Shown: positions 24,311 to 36,239 of the stretch, one piece after another
Layout: each line of letters starts with the position of its first letter
Numbering within the stretch: position 1 is the first letter of the stretch
Assembly: GCF_030445035.2 (NCBI RefSeq)
Contig: NC_080702.1
Coordinates: 27,978,053-28,042,052, forward strand
Origin: Dasypus novemcinctus
Taxonomy: Eukaryota; Chordata; Mammalia; Cingulata; Dasypodidae
Direction: 5' to 3'
Length of the DNA: 64,000 bases
Made by a program: the position numbers and the translations under genes
Notes under the pieces: model-generated
Seen by the model: the letters and a program-made list of their open reading frames with translations, nothing else
What the model was told of the DNA's origin: nothing
Database searches by the model: none

Positions 24311-24719
24311 GGGATTCCCTTTGTGACGTCATAGGTTGTAAGACTTTGTGATTGTACTGGTGGATGCTGAGCTGATGTTCTGCGGCAGTGGGGTATCCCC
24401 AGGACATAGGCCCGCCCTCATACTGCTTCCTCTGCCCTCCCATCTCACAGCCACCTGGGGTTACCGCAGAGAAATTTTCTGAAGAATGTAATCGTGTGGA
24501 TTCATAAGGACGTTTCCTATCAAGCATAGACCTGGCTTGTGATGGAAACCCTCCAGCTGGAAATGGCTTCAAAGCAGGCCCTGGAAAAACATGAGGCTGA
24601 TGCCTGACAATGTTGAATTTTACCTGAGTTCTGTGGTCCTGGAAAATAACACTGACCAAGACTGGAGAACAGTATGGGTACATCTTTATATTTCTGAATG
24701 ACACTATTACCAAGAAACG

Positions 24720-25735
24720 TGACGTAAAGTCTTAGTATTTCATAACAAGTCTTCTCACTTGTCTTGAGATACGTGTGAGATGAGGGCAAGTGTGGCCATA
24801 GAGAAGGTTTCCTAACTTAAGACTAGGTTTCAAGAAAAGCTTTCTGGGGCACAAGTCCTTCCCCAGTTCTTCAAATCCTCCTATACCTTAGGGTTCCCGA
24901 GGCAGTGGAAACAATTTATATTCCTTATGCAGAAATCAAGAGGGTTTAAGTTTTCTCTTAGCACTTGAAAGCGTGTTAATTGTGTTTTCTACTAATTATT
25001 TTTAAATATACAGACATACTGTTTTAAATAATTATGCAACTTCACAAATGTATGATTTTACACCACAATGAAAGTAGAACACACTCTGTCACACCAAAAG
25101 AACACTCTTCTGGAGTCAATTTGTACTAAGCCCAACCACTCTAAACAGATTTTTAAGTACCTATGCCATTCCTTTTAAAGAATGTCGTATTAATGAAACA
25201 CCATGCAGACGTGTGAGTCCTCTTTGCAAAATTTGATGACATATTTGTAAATATGCATAATTACACAGCCCTCCCAGTTATGCTGAGTTTTAAATTTTTA
25301 TCAGTGCCAAGTACAAGCACACAAGTCTTTAGGAATCTATATGACTACATTCTTCAGAAAATTTCTCTGCCTTCAAAACAGGCAACCCATTATTATTATG
25401 ACTTACATGAATTTAGGAAATGCTCTGTGCTCTCTGGCTTAACTTTATTTATATGATAGGAGGAATGACTGGGGAAGGGAAGGATGAAATGAGATGCTAA
25501 CAATAATGAAAGTATATCTGTCTGCACATTGCTCTGAAAATAAAAGTTATCATTGGAAAAATGGCCGAAGATTGGCTTTCATTTACTCTATAATAAAATA
25601 TGAAACCGTTACTTTTTTTTCCTCTCTTTTCTTGACATGTGTTGAAATCTAAGCCTGTGAATGACACCTGTGAATAGCAAGAAGGGATTTGGGGGATTTG
25701 TGTATGATTAGGACAAAAAGTTTCAATAGAAACAA
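24720..25735. other. AT-rich unique-looking sequence
   Basis: I recognise no repeat or gene here. It separates the CpG island from the next L1 cluster. Confidence 0.4.
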
Positions 25736-26275
25736 ACTTTCTCAATATGATAAAGTGCATATAAAAAACCCACAACTAATGTTGTACTCAGTGGTGAAAG
25801 ACTGAAAGCTTTCCCACTGAGATTGGGAACAAGACAAGGATGCCCACTGTCACAACTGTTGATCAATATTGTGCTAGAAGTTCTAGCTAGAGCAATTAAG
25901 CAAGCAAAAGAAATAAAAGGCAACCAAATTGTAAAGGAATAAGGAAAAATTTGCTATTTGCTGATATGATCCTATATCTAGAAAATTCCAAACAACTACC
26001 ATAAAGCTACTAGAACTAAGAGACTCTAGCAGAGTGGCAGGATACAAAATTAATATGCAAAAATCAGCTGTTTTTCTGTACACTAATGAGAAAACTAAGG
26101 AGGAAATCAGGAAAAAAAATCACATTTACAATAGCGACTAAAAGAATCAAATACTTAGGCATAAACTTAACCAAGGATATAAAGGAACTATATTCAGAAA
26201 ACTAGGAAACATTGCCAAAAGAAACCAAAAAAGACCTAATAAATGGAAGTACATTCCATATTCATGGACTAAAAT
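25736..26275 (+). pseudogene. L1 ORF2 reverse-transcriptase fragment
   Basis: The palm region is readable: '[14 protein letters not shown]' (25,810-25,850) and '[16 protein letters not shown]' (25,875-25,920), then an 'LLIC*YDPI'-like remnant of the catalytic 'ADDM' block near 25,960. Stops and shifts break the frame. Confidence 0.75.
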
Positions 26276-26495
26276 GAAAAGCTCAGATCAGATGGCTTCA
26301 CTGGTGAATTCTACCAATCATTTAAAGATCTAATACCAGTCTTGCTCAAATTCTTCCAAAAAAAAAAAAAAAAAAAAAGAGCAGGAGGGAATACTACTGA
26401 ACATCATTCCATGAAGCCAAAAGTATCCTAATACCAAAGCCAAATAAAGATACTACAGAAACACCACCACCACCACACACAAACACAAAACAGAC
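26276..26495 (+). pseudogene. L1 ORF2 fragment, out of order
   Basis: It encodes '[12 protein letters not shown]' and, after a 21-A run (26,358-26,378), '[12 protein letters not shown]'. In ORF2 this lies upstream of the palm block found at 25,810, so the two fragments are separate insertions or rearranged. Confidence 0.65.
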
Positions 26496-27120
26496 GACTT
26501 CCAGGAAGATGGCATTGGAGTAGTTAGGCAAGGCTCAACTCTCACAAAAACAATGGAGGAAGGGCAAAAAGCTACCCAAGGAGCTGCTTTGGGGAGCTGC
26601 AGCCCAGGAGAGTGCTACACATCATCCAGGAGGAAGAGGGACAGAGAGACAAAGAGGCCAAATGAAAACTGTGAGCTACTTGCCCTTGTGGCTCGGCATG
26701 GCACATACCCCACCCTCAAGGCAGAATAACCTTGGTAAAACCCCTGGCTCAACTGTAGTAAACTGAGTGGGAAGAGAAGGTCCTTCTCGCTGGGAGAAAG
26801 AGGGGCCTGGCAGAGGGCTGACAGCAGCTTCTCTCCAGTGAGTTTGGCCAGCTGAACCTTCTTTAAATCTCAAAAAAGACCCCACCCAGGACTGAAGCAG
26901 CCCCAGAGAGGAGGGGGAAATCTGATCAGGCAGGCTGTTACACTCAACAGCCCTGAGAGAGAAAGGAATAGGCCAGTGAAGGTGCAGGCGGACAGGTGCC
27001 TAAACCAGCCCAGGAGAGAAGGAAGCCAGCAGAGATAGCCAGCAAACTGGTAGAAGCTCAAATTGCCTGAGGGAAAAAAGGGCATGGAGAGCCAGATAAG
27101 CTTTCAGAAGCCTACCTAAA

Positions 27121-27206
27121 CTTTGGAGTGGGTGTAGTTCAGTGGAAGAATGCTTACCTTACATATACTGGGTCCCTGGTTTAATTCGCAGTACCTCCTA
27201 ACAGAA
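27121..27206 (+). repeat. tRNA-Ala-like SINE head
   Basis: 'gggtgtagttcagtggaaga' and 'ggtttaattcgcagtacctc' correspond to box A and box B regions of a tRNA-Ala-derived SINE. No tail is visible. Confidence 0.6.
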
Positions 27207-28099
27207 GGGATCCAGAGAGTGATCTAGTGAGTTGTTGGGCATCTAGCTGGCACCTTATGACAGGGAACTTATGGACTGAGATTTTTTTTGTTTTAGGTTT
27301 TTCTGTTACTTTATATTATTTATTTTTATTCTTTACTTTTTTCTCTAAAACCAGGTACCTTACCTGTGGAGGGCACCCTGCAGGGTAATTGATTGATGAG
27401 CACTGGCATCCTGAGATGGTTCTTAGGGGCCTAAAAGGGAAGCCTGTTTTCCCTTTTTTTTTGCCTCTATTTTTGTTTCCTTTTTTTTTTTTTTCCTTAT
27501 CTTCCCCCTTAGTTTCATTTCTTTCAGTTTCACCTCCTCTGTTGCTTTTCTTTCATTCCACCTTCTCATATTTGGTCTTCATTCCCGCCCCCCCCTTCTC
27601 ATTTTTCTGTTCTTTTTATTCTATTTTTCCTTGTTTCATTTTTTTATTCCACCTTTTATTCTTATTCCTTTGTAATTTTAATTATTTTTCACTCTTGTTA
27701 CTTATTTTTTCATGGCTCTTTTATAAAAATAGGAGAGGGAGGGTAAGAAGAGAGTGTAGAAAGAAGATTAATAGTAAGGATAGCTAAAAATGTAAAAAGA
27801 GAAATAGAAACAAAATATGACAAATATAAACCTAAAGAAAAAATGGCTAATATAAGTACTGCCTTCACAGTAATAACACTGAATCTTAATGGATTAAAGT
27901 CTCCAATCAAAAGATGCAAATTGGCAGAATGGATAAGGAACATGACCCATCTATATGCTGTTTACAAGAAACACACCTAGACCCAGGGACACAAGGTTGC
28001 AAGTGAATGGTTGGAAAACGATTTTACATGCAAACAATAACGAAAAAAAAAAAAAAAAGGATGGGAGTAGCTATAGTAATATCACACAAAATAGACTTT

Positions 28100-28452
28100 T
28101 AAAAAAATGCCCTCCCCTCATTGTTTGTGCTTGCTGTCTGCTCTCTGTGTCCAATCACTGTGTGCTATGTCTGCTCATCTTCTCTTTAAGAGGCATGGGG
28201 AACTGAACCTGGGATCTCCCACGTGGGAGATGCTCAATCACGTGAGCCCTCTGTTCCCTGCTTTGTTGTCTCTCATTGTGTTTCTTCTTTATGTGTCCTT
28301 TGTTGCATCATCTTGTTGCATCAGCTCACTGTGCCAACCCGTCATGCCAGCTCACTGTCTTGCTCATCTTCTTCAGGAGGCACCAGGAACTAAACCCAGG
28401 GCTTCCCATGTGGTAGGCGGGAGCCCAATGGCTTGAGCCACTTCTACTTCCC
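28100..28452 (-). repeat. Dimeric DAS SINE with target duplication
   Basis: On the minus strand two tRNA-like heads follow each other ('gtggctcaagccattggg' and 'gggctcacgtgattgagca'). It is flanked by 'aaaatagacttt' at 28,088-28,099 and 28,453-28,464, within L1 ORF2. Confidence 0.85.
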
Positions 28453-31348
28453 AAAATAGACTTTAAATGCAAAACTATTGTAAGAGACAAAGAAGGACAC
28501 TATATATTAATAAAAAGGGTAATCTATCAAGAAGAAAGAACAGTCATGAACATTTAGGCACCTAGCCAGGGTGCCCAAAATACATAAGGCAAACATTAAA
28601 TAGACTAAGGGGAGAAATAGATGCCTCTACAATTATGGTGGGGTACTTAATACACCATGATCACAATGAGACCAAACATCTCAACAGATGGTCAATAAAG
28701 AACAGAGACCTTGAATAATACATTGGATCTAGATCCAATAAACATATTCAGAACATTACACCCAAATACAGCAGGATATACATTCTTTTTGAGAGCACAT
28801 CAATCATTCTTTAGGACAGGCCACACACTAAGTCACACAACAACTCTCAATGAATTCAGAAAGATTTAAATTACGTAAAGTAATTTCTCTGACCACAATG
28901 GAAAGAAGCTGGAAATTAAAAAGGGGCAGAGAACAAGAATAGGCACAAAGATGTGGAAGTTAAACAACACATTCTTAGACAATCAGTGAGTCAAGGAGGA
29001 AATTGCAAAAGAATCAGTAACTACCTTGAAATGAATGCAAATGAGAACACAACAAAACAAAACCGAGGAGATGCAGCAAAAGCAATGCTGAGAGGGAAAT
29101 TTATAGCCATATATGCCCATATTTAAAAGGTGGACAGAGCTAAAATCAAAGACCTAACTGCACACCTGGAGGAACTAGAAAAAGAACAACAAACTAATCC
29201 CAAAGCAAGCAGAAAGAGGGAAATAAAGATTAGAGGAGAGCTAAATGAAATTGAGAAAAAAAGACTAGAAAAAATAATACCGAAAGCTGATTCTTTCAGA
29301 AGATTAATAAAATTGACAAACCCTTAGCTAGACTAACAAAGAAAAAAAGAGAGAAGGTGCAAATATATAAAATTAAAAATGGGGAAGGGGATATAACAAC
29401 TGATCCCACAAAAATTGGGTATCATAAGAGGATACTTTGGAAAACTGTAGGCCAACAGGATATATAACTTAGATGAAATGGACAAATTTCAAAAAACACA
29501 TAAGCAGCCTACACTGACAAAAGAAGAAATTGATGAACTCAGCAGACCAATCACAAGTAACAAGATTGAATTAGTCATGAAAACTAAGAAGAACACAGGA
29601 CCAGGTGGCTTCATAGATTAATTCAACCAATCATTCTGGAAAGAACTAATACCAATCCTGCTTAAACTCTTCCAAAAAAAAAAAAAAAAAAAAAGTAGAG
29701 GGAACATTGCCTAGCTTGTTCTATCACACCAACAACACCCTAACATCAAAGCCACATAAAGATGACACAAGGAAAGAAAACTACAGACCAATCTCTCTAA
29801 TGAAACTGGATGCTAAAATCCTCAACAACATACTTGGTAATCATATTTGAAAATGCATCAAATGAATTATACTCCATTGTAAAGCTGGTTTCATGCCTGG
29901 TATGCAAGGATGGCTCAATATAAGAAAATCTATGACAGACTGAAAAAAAAAATCACATGATGATTTCTACTGATGCAGAAAAAGCACTGGAAAACTACAG
30001 CATCCTTTCTTGATAAAAACACTTCAAAGATAGGAATAGAAGGAAACTTCCTCAACATGATAAAGGGTATATATGAAAAACCCACAACTAACATATTCAA
30101 CAGTGAAATGCTGAAGGCTTTCCCTCTAAAATCTGGAAAAAGACATGGATGCCCATCATCACTGCTTTTAACACTGTATTAGAAGTACTTGACCAGGCAC
30201 TTAGGCAAGAAAAAGATATAAAAGGCATCCAAATTGGAAAGGAAAAAGTAAAAATTTCACTATCTGCAGATGATATGATCCTGTGTACAGAAACCCCCAA
30301 AAAATCTACAACAAAGCTTCTAGACCTGATAAATGAGTTCAATAAAGTGGCAGGATATAAGATCAAAATGCAAAAATCAGTACCATTTCTATAGATCAAT
30401 AATGAGCAACCTGAGGAGAAAATCAAGAAAAAAATTCCATTTACAATAGCAACTAAAAGAATAAAATTATCTAGGAATAAACTTAACTAAAGATGTAAAA
30501 GACTTATACACAAAAACCTACATAGCATTGTTACAGGAAATCAAAGAAAACAAGTAAATGGAAGAATATTCCACGTTCATGGATTGGAAGATCAAACATC
30601 ATTAAAATGTCCTATGCAAATTGATTTACAGATTTAACACAATCCCAATAAAAATTACAACATATTTTTACTTAGTTAGAAAAGCTAATTGAGAAATTCA
30701 TTTGGAAGGGCAAGGGGCCCCAAATAGCCAAAGACATATTGAAAAAGAAAAAGGAAATTGGAGGAATCATGCTACCTGACTTTAAAGCATACTACAAAGC
30801 TACAGTGGTCAAAACTACATGGTTTTGGCACAAGGATAAACATACTGACCAATGGAACCAAATTGAGAGTTCTGATATAGAACCTCACATATATGGTCAA
30901 CTGATATTTAGCAAGGCCACCAAGTCCACTCAAGTGGGACAGAATGACCTCTTCAACAAATGGTGCTGGGAAAACTAGATATCCATATCAAAAAGAGAGG
31001 ATCACCATCTCACATCCTACACAAAAATTAACTCAAGATGGGTCAAAGATCTAAATAGAAGAGCCAAGTACATTAAGCCCCTAGAAGATAATGTAGGGAA
31101 GCATCTATGAGATTGTAATAGGAAATGGTTTCATAAACTTTACACCCAAAGTGTGAGCAATCAAAGAAAAAAATACATAAATGGGACCTCCTCAAAATTA
31201 AAAAGCTTTTGGTCTTCAAAGGAGTTTGTCAAAAAACTGAAAAGGCAGCCTACTCAATGGGAGAAAATATTTGGTAACCATTTATCTGATAAGGGCCTAA
31301 TATCCAGCATATATAAAGAAATTCTACATCTCAAAAATAAAAGACAGG

Positions 31349-31760
31349 GAAGCAGACTTGGCCCAGTGGTTAGGGCATCCGTCTACCACATGGGAGGTCT
31401 GCGGTTCAAACCCCAGGCTTCCTTGACCCGTGTGAAGCTGGCCCATGGGCAGTGCTGATGCGTGCACGGAGTGCTGTGCCACACAGGGGTGTCCCCCCTG
31501 TAGGGGAGCCCCACACACAAGGAGTGCACCCCATAAGGAGAGCCGCCCAGCACGAAAGAAAGTACAGCCTGTCCAAGAATGGTACCGCACACACAGAGAG
31601 CTGACCCAGCAAGATCACGCAACAAGAAAGAGACACAGATTCCCATGCCGCTGACAACAACAGAAGTGGACAAGAACACGCAGCAAATGGACAGAGAGAA
31701 CAGACAACTGGGGGTGGGGTGGGAGGAGAGAAATAAATAAAATAAATCTTAAAAAAAAAA
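31349..31760 (+). repeat. DAS-III SINE inside L1 ORF2
   Basis: Box A 'tggcccagtgg' and box B 'ggttcaaacccc' are intact and the body is full length, ending 'aaataaataaaataaatctt'. Flanks 'aaaagacaggg' and 'aaaagacaagg' are a near-perfect target duplication. Confidence 0.85.
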
Positions 31761-32379
31761 AGACAAGGCACTTTAAAAATGGGCAAGAGATTTAAATACA
31801 CTTTTCCAAAAATGAAATACAAATGACTAAAAGCACATGAAAAGATGCTCATCACTAGCTATAAGGGAAATGCAAATCAAAACTATAATGAGATATCATC
31901 TTACACCTATTAAACTGTTAACTATTTTTAAAAAACCGAGAACTACAAGTGTTGGAGAAGATGTGGAGGAAAGGAAACCCTCATCCACTGCTGATGGGAA
32001 TGTAGAATGGTGCAGCCACAGTGGAGGATGGTTTGGCAGTTCCTCAGGAAGCTAATCATAGAACTGCCATATGATCCAGCAACCCCATTGCTGGGTATAT
32101 ACCCAGAAGAATTGAAAACGGGGACATGAACAGATATATGCACACACCAATGTTCATAGCAGCATTATTCACTATTACCAAAAGTTGGAAGCAAACTAAG
32201 TGTCCATCAGTAGATGAATGGATATGCAAATTGTGGTATATATATATATATATACAATGGAATATTATTCAGCTGCAAGAAGGAATGAAGTATGGACACA
32301 TGAAACAACATGGATGAATCTTGAAAACCTTATGTTGAGTGAAGTAAGCCAGTCACTAAAGGACAAGTATTACTGACCT

Positions 32380-35285
32380 TACTAATATGACTTAAGCAAA
32401 TTGAGCAGACTCAGAGAGTCTGGAATATAGGTTATCAGGAGACAGAAATGGAGTAGAGTGTGGTAAGCCAATGTTCAGTATGGGAAAATCCTATTATAAG
32501 GTGGAAGGAGGTGGTTGGGCAGTGGATGGGGGCAACAGAGGTACGGGGATGGGAGTGGGGTCAAAGGTGCTAGAATATGAGGGTGAGTAGGGTGGGATGG
32601 GTTGTAATATCCATGTAACTGGGGGAGGAAGGCTGAAGGAACAGTTGAACTTTGGGGACTTGTAGGTCTGTGGTTAAAACTACAATGGCTGGAATATTCT
32701 TCTAGCAAATGTGGGAGGAAGAATTATTGGTGCAGGGCATTGGGGATGAAGGAATATGGGGGAAAGAGTGCACTGCAGTAGGCCTCTATGGAATATAAAA
32801 GTGTTCATCTTGTCAAAGGGTGTTATCTCAGTGGGTGAAGACCTATACAACAAACAAGAAAATATTAAACTCCCATCCTGGGGAGTCCTGCTGGGTTCTC
32901 AAATAGAGAATCAAGAGTCCCTTGAGAATGTAGGCAATACTTAACAAAAAGATGGACCACAGGGGAGCAGAGGTGGCTTAAGTGGTTGGGCAGCTCCATC
33001 CCACATGGAGGTTTGGGGTTTGGTTCCCAGTGCCTCCGAAAAAGATGAGCAGACACAGAGAGCACACAATAAACAGACACAGAGAGCAGACAGTGAGTGC
33101 AAAAAGGGGGTTGAAAGAAATGCCCGCAGTACTAATGCCTGTAACTATGAACCTTATTTTTCAAAAATTGAAATCTAGTGGTTACCATGGGTTCTGAGGG
33201 GAAGGGAAAGAACAGATGGAGAATGGAGCATTTTAGGGCATTGGAACTGTTCTACATGATCTTGCAATGATGGATACAGGCCATTATGCATTTTGTTAGA
33301 ACTTTACAATAAAAGTACATGGTACAGAATGTTAACCACAATATAAACCACAGGCCATGGTTAGTGGCAGTACTTCAATATTGTACAATTGCAACAAATG
33401 TACCAAATTTTAATAAGATGTTATTAATAGGGGAAAATGTGAGGGGGGAATGGTGAGGTATATAGGAATTTTCTATATTTTCTGTGTGACTTTTCCACTA
33501 ACTAAAGCTTCTCTGGAAATAGAGGGAAAAAATAAACACTGGGACAACATACAGAAGAAATTGTCACTATAAATAAAAGATAGCAGATTTTACGGGAATG
33601 AAAGACAAGGCAAAAAATTTTAAAATTCATTTTTAATATATTTCAAAATTTATTTTTATTTATTCTTTTGTTTTGGGGAGGTTTTGGATTTCAGAAGAGT
33701 CACAACTGTCAGGGGAGGATCACTGGTCCAGGGTATCAGTGGTGGGAGTGTGTGTGGGGGGAAGGGTGAACCTGGGGCATGGTTTTATGGAATATGAATG
33801 TGTTCAAGTGGTCATGGATATTGTCTTGGTGGGTGAAGACCCACACAAAACAAAAAGAATATTGAACTCTCATCTTGGGAATTTCTACTACAATCTCTAG
33901 TAAAGTGGCAAGAAACCCAAGTACATGGGTAGTGCCTAGTGAAGGACAGACCAATACACCAGGCCTTTGATACTAATGGTTGTACTTAAGAACCTTGTTC
34001 TTGTGCAATTGAAACAGCCTAGTATTATACATCGCGTAAGAGTTACCTCCTGAAAGCCTCTTTGTTGTTCTAATGTGGCCTCTCTCTAAGCCAAACTCAG
34101 CAATATAAACTCACTATCTTCCCCTGCTGGCATGGGACATAACTTCTAGGGATAAGCCTTCCTGGCACTGGGAGATTATTACCAAGTGCCAAGTAGTGAT
34201 GCACTTGGAAAAATACCTTCACCAAAAGGGGGAAATAGTAAATAGAAGTGAGTTTTTACAGTTAAGAGATTTTGAAGTGAGTCAGGAGGTCACGCCAGAG
34301 GTTACACTTAGACACGTCGCAGAAGGATCTGACTGACTGCTGCAGTAAACAGAGCCTCAAGCAGGGGCACTCCTAAGGGCTCTAGAGACATCTGGACTCT
34401 ATAGACAAGGGAGACAAAGCTAACCCCAGGAATATGGCACCCTGTCAGTGGGTCTTACCTTGGAATATATTACCTATCCAAACCCCTCCCCTGCCATGTA
34501 TCAGAGTTGGACTCATAATTTTCCTACACATGGTTCTTATGCTCCTTTTATTTGAAGCTATAATTAGCACTATACCTGCTATATCTTCCAGATGTTCATA
34601 TGCCAGTCAAACCCTGAATCTCAGCAGAATTGCAGCCAACACCTACCCTCCAATTCATCGGACTTACCCAGGAGAGATAAAGGATGACGATGTACCATGT
34701 CCATCCCCCCAAAGCAGAGTATCTATAACTGCAACCAAGACAGTTCTACTTATCTGACCCATGGGATTTAAGTCTCCTCTCAATTGGAAGCAAAGTGGGC
34801 ATCACCACCCCAAAATCCCCAAAACTGAGGAATGAATAAACATAAGAGGGGAATGCAACTATGGGCTAAAGTAGACTTATTATTCTAGTAATGGAAGAAC
34901 TTGTAACATTGATATAAAGGCAGTGGTCACTAGAGGTTTTAAGGGAGGGAAAGGGAAGAATAGGTGGAACATGGAGCATTTTTGGGACACAGGAATTGTT
35001 CTACATGACATTGCAATGATGGATACAGGCCATTATATGTTTTGTCAAAACCTATAAAATTGTGTGGTGCAAAGTGTAAACCATAATATAAACTATATAC
35101 CACGGTTAGTATCAATAATTCAATATGTGTTCATCAGTTGTAACAAATGTACCACACAAATGAAAGATGTTAATGGGAAAAAGTGTGGGAGGGGGAAAGG
35201 GTGAAGTATATGAGAATTCCCTATATTTTTAATGTAACATTTATGTAATCTAAAGCTTCTTTAAAACTAAGAAATAAAAAAATAA
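32380..35285 (+). repeat. Two-module L1 3' UTR
   Basis: Module 1 (about 32,690-33,530) and module 2 (about 33,690-35,280) share ordered landmarks: 'tggaatat', 'gtgggtgaagacc', 'ggcattggaactgttctaca' type, 'atggatacaggccattat', 'caacaaatgtacca' type and 'ctaaagcttctc' type. Module 2 is about 0.9 kb longer because of an extra segment (about 34,000-34,930). A SINE interrupts module 1. Confidence 0.75.
32958..33115 (+). repeat. DAS-type SINE monomer
   Basis: The head 'gaggtggcttaagtggttgg' and 'ggtttggttcccagtgcctc' is followed by 'agatgagcagacacagagag' type body repeats. Confidence 0.75.
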
Positions 35286-35289
35286 AATT

Positions 35290-36235
35290 ACAGACCAACT
35301 TCTCTAATGAATATAGATGTAAAAACCCTCAAGAAAATACTCACTAACCAGATCCAAAACCAAATTAGAAGAATTATACACCATGACAAAGTGGGTTTTA
35401 TACTAGGTATGCAAGGGTGGTTCAATATTAGAAAATCAGTGTAATATGCCACATTAATAAATTGAAGAATAGGACATGACCAGATATTTGCACACTGATG
35501 TTCACAGCAGTATTATTCACAATTGCTAAAAGATGGAAATACAAGTGTCCATCAAATGATAAGTGGATAAACAAAATTCAGTATATAGATATGATGGAAT
35601 ACTATTGAGCTGTAAGAAGAAATGATCTTGGGGTGCATATGACAACATGGATGAACCTTGAGGACATTATATTGAGTGAAATAAGTCAGACACAAAAGGA
35701 CAATATTGTTTGGTCTCACTGATATGAACTAAATACAATGGGTAGACTCATGGAGTTAAACTAGAGTATAGGTTAGTAGGAGACAGGGTGTGGGTTGAGA
35801 AGGGGAAACTATGTTGAATTTTTATAGAATGTTTATTAAGGTTGACTAAATATGTGAAAATGATAGAGTTGATGGTAACATTATAATGAGTAAAAAACTG
35901 ATAATTTATAAATGTGATTTTGGCTGAAAGGGGTAGTCTAGGGAGATCAGTGTTACTTGAAAGACAGCTAGAAAGAATCTAGGGACTGTATAGTACAGTG
36001 ATTTCAATGGTAGAAGGACTGTAGTTAATAATACAAATACAAGAATGTCCCTCTAGTACAAGGTGTTACAATATGGTGATGCATGTGGAAAATACAACTA
36101 ATGTAACTTATAGACTATAGTTAACAGTAATACTATAATAATTTTGTAGTATAGGCCAAAAAGATATATCAATGCTAAAGGTATAAAAAAAAAGTATGGG
36201 ATTTAGTTTTATGAGACACGAATATGATCTTTTTT
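35290..36235 (+). mobile_element. L1 fragment with internal deletion
   Basis: An ORF2 RT piece (35,290-35,465, '[15 protein letters not shown]'-like) is joined directly to the ORF2 C-terminal end (35,470-35,640) and a 3' UTR to about 36,235. More than 2 kb of ORF2 is missing between them. Confidence 0.7.
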
Positions 36236-36239
36236 TTTT

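Larger units (their letters stand above)
27846..32345 (+). pseudogene. L1 ORF2 pseudogene
   Basis: The frame starts 'MANISTAFTVITLNLNGLKS' (27,846), with the endonuclease asparagine in the expected position. The endonuclease is split by a SINE (28,100-28,452). RT remnants include '[13 protein letters not shown]' (30,262-30,300), the catalytic ADD block. The C-terminal part includes 'WWHG'-like Cys/His blocks near 31,985 and 'KSWKQTKCPSVDEWICKLWY' (32,180-32,240). A second SINE (31,349) and many stops make it inactive. Confidence 0.85.
26496..35285 (+). mobile_element. Near-complete L1 lacking ORF1, with nested SINEs
   Basis: 5' UTR 26,496-27,720 begins 'gacttccaggaagatggc'. ORF1 is missing: the 5' UTR joins sequence equivalent to the last codons of ORF1 at about 27,733. 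ORF2 runs from 27,846 to about 32,345. The 3' UTR (32,380-35,285) is long and two-moduled. Nested SINEs lie at 27,121, 28,100, 31,349 and 32,958. The 5' UTR contains a pyrimidine-rich tract (27,450-27,710), also present in the element at 45,096. Confidence 0.75.

Noticed and set aside
24198-24713. 171-codon minus-strand frame beside the CpG island
   Set aside because: No domain, no recognised family, no conserved start context, and it extends from GC-rich into ordinary sequence. Possible by chance in CpG-rich DNA.
27389-27787. 132-codon F/L/S-rich frame
   Set aside because: It is a translation of the pyrimidine-rich L1 5' UTR tract. A similar frame occurs at 47,011-47,385 for the same reason.
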